Source: Microbacterium algeriense
GTDB lineage: Bacteria; Actinomycetota; Actinomycetes; Actinomycetales; Microbacteriaceae
Assembly (NCBI RefSeq): GCF_008868005.1
Contig: NZ_WAAO01000002.1
Span: 558,001-622,000, forward strand
Direction: 5' to 3'
DNA length: 64,000 nucleotides
In this document: positions 26,010-32,264 of the stretch, piece after piece
Layout: each line of letters opens with the position of its first letter
How positions within the stretch are numbered: position 1 is the first letter of the stretch
Notes under the pieces: generated by a model
The model's database searches: none
Seen by the model: only the letters and a program-made list of their open reading frames with translations
Told to the model about the DNA's origin: nothing
Position numbers and translations under genes: made by a program

Positions 26010-26911
26010 TCACCCGATGTCGATGATTCTCGCCAGGGCGGGGCGGCTGGCCACGGCTGCCAGGCGCGCCATGTCGTCGGTGTGGTCGTCGCTGAACAAG
26101 TGCAGGTAGTGCTTGTACATGGTGCCGATGTCAGCGTGGCCCATGTACTTGGCGACGCGCTCAATCGGGATACCCGCCGAGGCGCACGCGCTCACGTAGA
26201 AGTGTCGAAGGTCGTGCCAGCGCACAACAGGGATGCGCAGCTCCTTCAGCACCACCAGGAAGTGCTTCCGATAGAAGTTGTCGAGGTTGAACTGGATGGC
26301 GTAGTCCAGCGTCCCGCGACCGCCACCCCGACCGCTGCGCCGTCGGCCCGGCCAGAACATCGCGTCGGGGTCGTTGCCGAACGGGTGAGCTGCGACGTGC
26401 TCGCGGTGCCGCGGCACCAGGACAGGGTGCAGCGGCACCTTGCGGATCGACTTCGCTGACTTCGGCGTGATGTACTGCTAGCCCCGTTTCGGCTCGTATT
26501 GCGCCTGCCTCTGGACATGAACGTACGGCTGCCGCGCGAACAGATTCACGTCGCGGATGCGCATGCCTTGAAGCTCCCCGGCGCGCAGTCCGGTGTACGC
26601 GGCGAACTGCACCACCAGACCGTCCGGCGGCTCGGCGTCCAGGCGCTCAACAACGGCGTTGACCTGCTCGGGGGAGAGGAACGTTAGCTCGTGGTGCTCG
26701 ACCTTTGGGATGCGCACCGGGATGCACGGGTCCACGTTGATGAGCCGTAGCTGCACGGCGTACTTGAACACCGCTGCCACAGCGACGTAACGCGTGCGGA
26801 TGGACGACTGCGAGTGGGGTCGCTTGGTCTTGGGCGAGACCGCCGCCCGCTGCTCCGCCAGCCACGCCTTCTTGGCCCTTAGCGGTCGCCACTGGGCCTC
26901 TTCGGTCGGCT
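26010..26911 (-). pseudogene. Tyrosine integrase, N-terminally truncated with internal amber stop
   Basis: Reading leftwards, the core-binding and catalytic domains of a phage-type tyrosine recombinase are present in one frame: Arg in YTGLRAGELQG, HDLRHFYVS, GHADIGT and the catalytic Tyr in MYKHYLHL. A TAG at 26478-26480 interrupts it between EPKRG and QYITPKSAKS; both sides are in the same frame, so a single base change (for instance from TGG) explains it. At the 5' side the frame runs straight into attR and the tRNA terminator, so the true N-terminal SAM-like/AP2 part is missing. It must once have catalysed integration at tRNA-Gln. Confidence 0.88.
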
Positions 26912-26930
26912 GAGTCCAGGTACCCCAGCA
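26912..26930 (+). repeat. attR of the tRNA-Gln element
   Basis: Exact second copy of the 19-bp tRNA-Gln 3' end found at 25050-25068. It is the displaced original end of the tRNA gene. Confidence 0.9.
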
Positions 26931-26934
26931 CTTC

Positions 26935-26980
26935 ACAGAAGCCCGGAAATCCGCTGCAGATCGGATCTCCGGGCTTCTGT
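26935..26980. terminator. Original chromosomal tRNA-Gln terminator
   Basis: ACAGAAGCCCGGA (26935-26947) and TCCGGGCTTCTGT (26968-26980) form a perfect 13-bp stem with a 20-nt loop. Before insertion it directly followed tRNA-Gln; now it faces the end of the convergent VOC gene. Confidence 0.8.
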
Positions 26981-26989
26981 CGTCTCCGC

Positions 26990-27382
26990 TCACACCGGGC
27001 TGACCAGCTGGATCAGATTGCCACAGGTGTCATCGAGGACGGCGATGCGCACCGGGCCGCCATCGGTCGGCGGCTGCACGAACACCACGCCCTGCCCGGT
27101 GAGCTCTCGGTAGGCTGCGTCGACGTCATCGACCTCGAACGATGCCGCGGGAATGCCCTGCTCAGCGAGCGCTCGGGTGTACTGCTTGGCGGCGGGATTC
27201 TCGTCAGGCTCCAGCAGCAGCTCGACGCCGTCGGGCGCGTCGGCGCCGACGACCGTGAGCCAGCGGAAGTCGCCGACGGGGACATCGCTCTTCGTGACGA
27301 AGCCGAGCCTGTCCGTGTAGAACTCCTGGGCCTTGGCCTGATCGTCCACGAACACGCTCATCACGTGCAGTCGTGCTCTCAT
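26990..27382 (-). CDS. VOC-family (glyoxalase/bleomycin-resistance fold) protein
   Basis: A 130-residue vicinal-oxygen-chelate protein: two beta-alpha-beta-beta-beta modules, with HVMSVFVDDQAKAQEFYTDRLGF at the start (first ligand His6, shown in part) and the closing NLIQLVSPV. Such proteins range from glyoxalases to antibiotic-binding proteins. The ATG overlaps the stop of the ArsR gene by 4 nt, so both are made from one message. Ligand unknown. Confidence 0.85.
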   Translation of the reverse strand: MRARLHVMSVFVDDQAKAQEFYTDRLGFVTKSDVPVGDFRWLTVVGADAPDGVELLLEPDENPAAKQYTRALAEQGIPAASFEVDDVDAAYRELTGQGVVFVQPPTDGGPVRIAVLDDTCGNLIQLVSPV

Positions 27383-27663
27383 CTTCTGTCTTCCTCTCCA
27401 TCGATGGGCCACCGGCGCGTGATCTCGCGCAGGGGTTCGGTGCGGAGGTGGTGCACCTTGGTGCGACCCACCCTGGCGGAGCGGACGAGCCCGCACTCCT
27501 CGAGGACTGCGAGGTGCTGGGAGATCGCCTGGCGCGAAGACCCTGTCCCTGCCGTCGCGAGGCGACCGCAGATCTCGAACAGGGTCATCCCGTCGCGTTC
27601 CACCAGGAGGTCGAGGATGCCCCGACGGGTGGGGTCGGCGAGAGCCCGGTACACGTCCGTCAT
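27379..27663 (-). CDS. ArsR-family regulator coupled to a VOC protein
   Basis: A 94-residue winged-helix repressor. MTDVYRALADPTRRGIL opens it, the recognition helix is SSRQAISQHLAVLEECGLV, and no metal-binding Cys pair is present, so it is not a metal sensor of the ArsR/SmtB kind. The start at 27663 is preferred over an ATG 18 nt upstream, since that earlier codon would lie within the -10 region. The promoter (TTGACA, 18-bp palindromic spacer, TATTCT) places transcription start on or next to this ATG, so the mRNA is probably leaderless and autoregulated. Confidence 0.85.
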   Translation of the reverse strand: MTDVYRALADPTRRGILDLLVERDGMTLFEICGRLATAGTGSSRQAISQHLAVLEECGLVRSARVGRTKVHHLRTEPLREITRRWPIDGEEDRR

Positions 27664-27670
27664 GCATCGC

Positions 27671-27700
27671 AGAATAGGCAAGTGGAGACTTGCCTGTCAA
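27671..27700 (-). promoter_or_regulatory. arsR-VOC promoter with operator filling the spacer
   Basis: On the minus strand: -35 TTGACA (27695-27700), spacer of exactly 18 nt, -10 TATTCT (27671-27676). The spacer (27677-27694) is the perfect palindrome GGCAAGT-CTCC-ACTTGCC. A bound repressor would occupy the whole gap between the two hexamers. Only 7 nt separate the -10 from the ATG at 27663. Confidence 0.85.
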
Positions 27701-27786
27701 GGGTGTGGGGACACGCAGGACGGGCGGCGGACATGCTCGTGGACGGCGGCGTCGGCGGTATCCGCGAGAATACCGAGGTGATCGGA

Positions 27787-29061
27787 ATGAAGAGCTTCTG
27801 GAGCGCCCTGCCCACCGAAGGGCGCTGGCTGCTGTCGACCGTGGCGATCCAGACTCTCGGACGCGGGATGACGCTGCCGTTCACGATCATCTACCTCCAT
27901 GAGGTCCGCGGCTTCGACCTCGGGTTCTCCGGGGCTCTGATGAGCCTCATCGCGATCACGGGCCTCGTCGTCACGGGACCCGGTGGCACGCTCATCGACC
28001 GCTTCGGTGCCCGCCGCGTGCTGATCGTGGGTCTGCTGTCGATGATCGCGGGCTGCACGCTCCTGGCCTACGCCACGCATCCCGCCGTCGCGACCGTGGC
28101 GGTCGTGCTCATCGGCGTGAACTTCGGGGTGTCCTGGCCCGGGTTCAACGCTCTGATCGCCTCGGTGGTCGACGGCGAGGTCCGCCAGCAGTACTTCGGC
28201 GTGAACTTCGCCCTGGTCAACCTCGGCATCGGCGTCGGCGGCATCATCGGCGGCTTCTTCGTCGACGTGACGGATCCGTCGACCTTCACGACGATCTTCC
28301 TCATCGACGCGGCGACGAGCCTGATCCCGCTCGCGCTGCTCCTCGGGCCGCTCCGTCACGTGCGCACGCAGCCGGATCCCGACCCCGATGTCGCCGTCGA
28401 GGGCGGCTATCGCCAGATCCTCCGGCGTCCTGCGGTGCTCTGGATGACGCTGTTGACGTTCTTCTCCGTCTTCATCGGCTACGGGCAGATCGAGGCGGGC
28501 TTCCCCGCCTATGCCCGACAGATCGCTCAGGTGTCGACCGCCGTGGTCGGCATCTCGTTCGCCGTGAACACAGCGGTCATCGTGCTGCTGCAGTTCGCCG
28601 TCCTCCGCCTCATCAACGGTCGACGGCGCACGAGGGTCATGCAGGTCATGGCGCTCATCTGGGCGGTCTCGTGGGTCATGCTCGGCGCCGCCGGTCTGCT
28701 TCCCGACTCGGTCACGGCCGCGATCGCGGTGATCGCGTTCATGGGCGTGTTCGCCTTCGGGGAGACGATGATGCAGCCGACGATCCCCGCCATCTACAAC
28801 GACCTGGCCACCGACCGCACGCGCGGACGCTACAACGCCCTGAACTCGGCGGCGTTCCAGGGCGGGGCGATCCTCGGCCCGCTTGTCGCCGGTGTGCTCC
28901 TGGGCGCGGGAGTGAGCGGCTGGTTCATCGCGCTCATGGTCGCCGGCAGCCTCGCCGTCGGTGTGCTGGCGTTCGTGCTGGAGCGGGTGCTTCCCACATC
29001 GGCCAACGGGAGCGTCGACGTCCATCGAACGGACGATGTCGAGCGGACGCCGCCGGTCTAG
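27787..29061 (+). CDS. MFS transporter
   Basis: A 424-residue major facilitator protein with about twelve helices. Motif A appears as GGTLIDRFGARRVLIV after TM2; the central loop is acidic (QPDPDPDVAVEGG). ATG at 27787 follows GAGGTGATC; an in-frame ATG at 27733 would add 18 polar residues. It is divergent from the ArsR/VOC pair. Resembles MDR-type drug exporters; substrate unknown. Confidence 0.85.
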   Translation: MKSFWSALPTEGRWLLSTVAIQTLGRGMTLPFTIIYLHEVRGFDLGFSGALMSLIAITGLVVTGPGGTLIDRFGARRVLIVGLLSMIAGCTLLAYATHPAVATVAVVLIGVNFGVSWPGFNALIASVVDGEVRQQYFGVNFALVNLGIGVGGIIGGFFVDVTDPSTFTTIFLIDAATSLIPLALLLGPLRHVRTQPDPDPDVAVEGGYRQILRRPAVLWMTLLTFFSVFIGYGQIEAGFPAYARQIAQVSTAVVGISFAVNTAVIVLLQFAVLRLINGRRRTRVMQVMALIWAVSWVMLGAAGLLPDSVTAAIAVIAFMGVFAFGETMMQPTIPAIYNDLATDRTRGRYNALNSAAFQGGAILGPLVAGVLLGAGVSGWFIALMVAGSLAVGVLAFVLERVLPTSANGSVDVHRTDDVERTPPV

Positions 29062-29070
29062 GCTCCGAGC

Positions 29071-29562
29071 ATGGCCCTCGAACCCCTGTTCCTCCGACTG
29101 GATCGCATCGCGGGCGGGCGGCAGGCCGGCGTCCTGATCAGCGATGCCGGTCGCACCCACCCCCGGACGGTCCGCGCGTTCACCTGGATCCTCTGGCTGC
29201 TCGTCGCCGAACTGGTGCTCGGTGTCGGCGCGGTCGTCGTCGCGCTGCTGCTCGCGGTCGACGGTGAGAGCGTGCCCTTCGCGGTATGGATGCGCACGCT
29301 GATCGTGCTGGCCATGACGGCGACGCTGTTCTACTTCGCATGGAGGGCACGGCGCGGGTGGCGGTGGGCCTATCAGCGACTGCGTCTCTTCGCTCAGATC
29401 TTCCCTGTCATCACGCTCGTCATGGCAGCCATCCCCGGTCTCTATCCGGTGTGGATGGTGACGGAGCAGATCGTGTTCAGCCTCATCATGATCGGCATCG
29501 CCGATTTCCTCACCAGCGACCACATGCGGGCCGTCTTCGCGAAGGACGCACCGACCGCCTAG
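29071..29562 (+). CDS. Hypothetical four-TM membrane protein
   Basis: A 163-residue protein with helices at about 37-62, 72-88, 106-125 and 128-146 and short polar ends. It starts 9 bp after the MFS stop, yet carries its own TAGGCT hexamer (29059-29064) 6 nt before the ATG, partly inside the MFS stop region, which suggests an additional leaderless transcript. Function unknown. Confidence 0.65.
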   Translation: MALEPLFLRLDRIAGGRQAGVLISDAGRTHPRTVRAFTWILWLLVAELVLGVGAVVVALLLAVDGESVPFAVWMRTLIVLAMTATLFYFAWRARRGWRWAYQRLRLFAQIFPVITLVMAAIPGLYPVWMVTEQIVFSLIMIGIADFLTSDHMRAVFAKDAPTA

Positions 29563-29652
29563 CACGCGGCACGGTGGCGTGACCACTCCCTTTCCCGTCG
29601 CGGCGGCATCCGCCATCGTCGTGGAGACAGCGACGAAGAGGAGAGGCGAGGG

Positions 29653-30666
29653 ATGGCGCGACTGAGCAGAGTGGTTCCCGGTGTGGATCCGGGATTCCGT
29701 CGACAGCGTTCCGGGTCGGCATTCCGCTACGTGGATCCCAGCGGTGCGTCGGCACCGGAGGCCGACCGCGAGCGCATCAACGACCTGGTGATCCCGCCGG
29801 CCTGGCGCGAGGTGTGGATCGCTGCCGACCCGCTCGCGCACATCCAGGCCGTCGGCATCGACCAGGCCGGACGCAAGCAGTACCTGTACCACCCGCTCTG
29901 GCGGGTGTCGCGCGACCGGCGCAAGTTCGTGCGGGCGCTCGACCTCGCCGCGGCTCTGCCCAGCGCCAGAGCGCAGGTGACGAAGGCGCTGCGCGAAGAG
30001 GGACAGACGAAGGAGCGGGCTCTGGCCATCGCCTTCCGACTGCTCGACGACGCAGCGCTCCGCATCGGGTCGGAACGGTACCTCGCGCGTCACGGCAGTC
30101 GGGGCCTGACCACGCTCCGACGACGCGATGTGCGCATCGACGGGCGTGACGTCGCGATGTCGTTCCCCGCGAAGAGCGGGCGCACCGCGTCGATCGAGAT
30201 CACCGACGAGTCCCTGGCCGATGCGCTCACGGATTTCGCGGCCGGATCCTCGAACGCGTTCCTGCTGGCGTACCGCCGAGGGCGTCGGCGTGTGAAGATC
30301 ACACCCGCCGAGGTCAACGCGTATCTGAAGGACGTTCTCGGGGCGACGTTCACCGCCAAGGACTTCCGGACGCTGCACGGCACGATCATCGCGGCGGACG
30401 CCCTCGCCCGGATCGGCCCGTTGGATCGACGAGGACAGCGCGGCCAGGCGGAGCGCCTGGCCGTCCAGGCGGCGGCGACGGCCCTCGGCAACACGACCGC
30501 CGTCGCCCGCAACAGCTACATCGACCCCCGGGTGTTCCGCCAGTACGGACGGGGGAGGACGCTCGACCTCGACGTCACCCCGGAGACAGCGATCCGACGT
30601 CTGCTGGGTGGACCGGAGACGTCGCGGAAGGTCAATCGGCGAGAGCGATCCACGCGACGGCGATGA
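29653..30666 (+). CDS. DNA topoisomerase IB
   Basis: A 337-residue poxvirus-like type IB topoisomerase that relaxes supercoils by nicking one strand through a 3'-phosphotyrosine. Active-site residues are visible: Arg in RIGSERYLARHGSRGLTTL (about 138-155), Lys174 in PAKSG, Arg239 in KDFRTLHG and the nucleophile Tyr289 in NSYIDPRVF. Bacterial TopIB enzymes are accessory and patchily distributed. The start follows GAGGAGAGGCGAGGG. Its last 35 bp overlap the convergent membrane-protein gene. Confidence 0.92.
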   Translation: MARLSRVVPGVDPGFRRQRSGSAFRYVDPSGASAPEADRERINDLVIPPAWREVWIAADPLAHIQAVGIDQAGRKQYLYHPLWRVSRDRRKFVRALDLAAALPSARAQVTKALREEGQTKERALAIAFRLLDDAALRIGSERYLARHGSRGLTTLRRRDVRIDGRDVAMSFPAKSGRTASIEITDESLADALTDFAAGSSNAFLLAYRRGRRRVKITPAEVNAYLKDVLGATFTAKDFRTLHGTIIAADALARIGPLDRRGQRGQAERLAVQAAATALGNTTAVARNSYIDPRVFRQYGRGRTLDLDVTPETAIRRLLGGPETSRKVNRRERSTRRR

Positions 30667-31636
30667 CCAGGGGCACGAGCGGGGTGAGCACGGCCACGAG
30701 CACCGGCCACCAGCGCGCCCTGGTCTCCAGTTCCCTGGCACGGTGCGCGAGGGTGTCGCCTGCTCGTCGCACGGCTTCGGGATCCAGCGACTCGGCGTGC
30801 TCGTCCCGATAGAGCAGAGTGCGGCGTCCGAACCGGTCGTGCAGCACCGCGATAGCCGTCAGGAACCGACCGAGCTCCTCCGGGCGGGTGAGGTCGAGCG
30901 CGGGGAAGTACACGTGCAGAGTGCTGTCGACGACCTCGAGGTCGAGGTCGGCGCTGGTGTCGAGGAGCACGGCCATCAGATCAGGTGTCAGCACGTACAG
31001 CGCCGACGTCTCGTATCCCGGTGGTACGGACACCTCGAACACATCGCTGAAGTTCCCCTCGAGGCGCAGCTCCGTCCTGCCGCGAGGCCGACGGGGGAGC
31101 AGGCTCAGCGCACCGGCGCCGCGCCGAGACCGCAGCGCGATGCGCGGCACCTCGCTCGGCAGCGGGATCCGCACTGCCCGGACGGTGTGCATCGTCGCCC
31201 CCTCCCCGTCGCCGACGACGAAGGTGCGCTCCACGGAATCGAAGGGCACCTCGGTGTCTCGCGCGTCGATGAGGTCCGTGGAGGTTCGGTTCCCGCGATC
31301 GATCTGCTCATCGACAGACCCGCCCCACATGCGGTCGCCGACGTCGACGCGATAGGTCCATCCGAAGCCTGAGGCGAGGTCGGCGAGCACCGCCTGACGC
31401 CGCTGATGACGACGGATGCGCGAGGCTGTGGTGCCCACGAGCAGCGCGCCAGCGAGCAGCACGGCCAACTGAGTCGCCAGGAGCACCGACCCCTGCAGGC
31501 CGAAGCCGACCGGGAGGAGGTACAGAGCGACGGCCGCGGCGATGCCGAGGTAGGCGAGGGAGAGCCCGCCCAGGAGCAGGACGGTGGGCGCGCCCCCCGG
31601 TGCGCCCACCGCTCCCGCGCGACCGTGCCGGGTCAC
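30632..31636 (-). CDS. Hypothetical membrane protein with a TM at each end
   Basis: A 334-residue protein: two hydrophobic helices near the N-terminus (about 15-38 and 45-65), a 230-residue soluble middle, and one helix near the C-terminus (about 310-330). The middle part has no motif I recognise. GTG start 2 nt after the stop of the upstream gene, so the two are coupled. It overlaps the end of the topoisomerase gene tail-to-tail by 35 bp. Confidence 0.65.
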   Translation of the reverse strand: MTRHGRAGAVGAPGGAPTVLLLGGLSLAYLGIAAAVALYLLPVGFGLQGSVLLATQLAVLLAGALLVGTTASRIRRHQRRQAVLADLASGFGWTYRVDVGDRMWGGSVDEQIDRGNRTSTDLIDARDTEVPFDSVERTFVVGDGEGATMHTVRAVRIPLPSEVPRIALRSRRGAGALSLLPRRPRGRTELRLEGNFSDVFEVSVPPGYETSALYVLTPDLMAVLLDTSADLDLEVVDSTLHVYFPALDLTRPEELGRFLTAIAVLHDRFGRRTLLYRDEHAESLDPEAVRRAGDTLAHRARELETRARWWPVLVAVLTPLVPLVIAVAWIALAD

Positions 31637-31638
31637 CG

Positions 31639-32136
31639 TCAGGGCTTGTAGACGATCGCGATGTTCAGCTGCCCGGCATCGCGGGCCCATGCCAGCCATC
31701 GCGGCTCGCCCAGACCGCTCAGACGCTGGATCGGGATGACGTACACGCCCTCGTCGGGCCGGCTCAGCGCCCGGAACTCCGGCTTCTTCGAGATCCAGAT
31801 CGATCCACCGCCGTCCCACGGCTCCAGGCAGGTGTAGACGTAGCCGTGCTCGCGGAGGTTGATCCTGTCGGCCAGGCGGTCCGCTTCGGTCCGCAGCTCG
31901 GAGAGCAGATGCTCCGGCACGTTCCCGTCCAGCGTGAACGCGGCGACGTCGTAGACGTTGCCCTCGCCGAAGTCGCGCGAGGCGAGGATCGTGAGTTCGG
32001 TCACGCCCTTCTCCGAGGCGCGGGTCCACAGGGCGTGGGAGTTCTTCGCGCGCTTGTTCATCAGAAAGCCGCCGAAGTTCACCTTCTGGAAGGCGAAGTC
32101 GTCGAGCTTCGCGGCGATCGATGCGCGTGTGGTCAT
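31639..32136 (-). CDS. Hypothetical cytoplasmic protein
   Basis: A 165-residue soluble protein without signal or TM segment. It is rich in aromatic residues and has regions such as KVNFGGFLMNKRAKNSHALW and CLEPWDGGGSIWISKKPEF. ATG with AAGGAGACAGACGAC upstream, a strong ribosome site. First gene of a two-gene operon with the membrane protein at 30632. Family not recognised. Confidence 0.7.
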   Translation of the reverse strand: MTTRASIAAKLDDFAFQKVNFGGFLMNKRAKNSHALWTRASEKGVTELTILASRDFGEGNVYDVAAFTLDGNVPEHLLSELRTEADRLADRINLREHGYVYTCLEPWDGGGSIWISKKPEFRALSRPDEGVYVIPIQRLSGLGEPRWLAWARDAGQLNIAIVYKP

Positions 32137-32264
32137 GTCGTCTGTCTCCTTGTCCGTGCGGGTGCCCGCTCCGGAGCCGAGCGTACGGAGCGCGGACAGC
32201 CTCCCGTGGAACCCCGAACGAATCCGAACGGCCGTACGTCGACGCTCTGCCCTAGGCTCAGGAC

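Larger units (their letters stand above)
25050..26930. mobile_element. Small integrated element in tRNA-Gln, now immobile
   Basis: About 1.9 kb between two exact copies of a 19-bp tRNA-Gln 3' end. It holds one intact cargo gene (DUF3800) and a tyrosine integrase that lacks its N-terminus and carries an internal TAG. GC content is clearly lower than in the flanking genes. Next to attL the element carries its own hairpin resembling the chromosomal tRNA terminator that now lies beyond attR. It is a remnant of a larger element or phage (inference). Confidence 0.85.

Noticed and set aside
26478..26911. The two halves of the integrase as separate genes
   Set aside because: Both halves are in one frame, separated by one TAG, and each lacks parts needed for activity, so a pseudogene is the simpler reading.
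27697..30741. A 1014-codon minus-strand frame across an MFS gene, a membrane protein gene and topoisomerase IB
   Set aside because: Same explanation: three recognisable genes lie on the plus strand, and the putative product is a charged low-complexity string.
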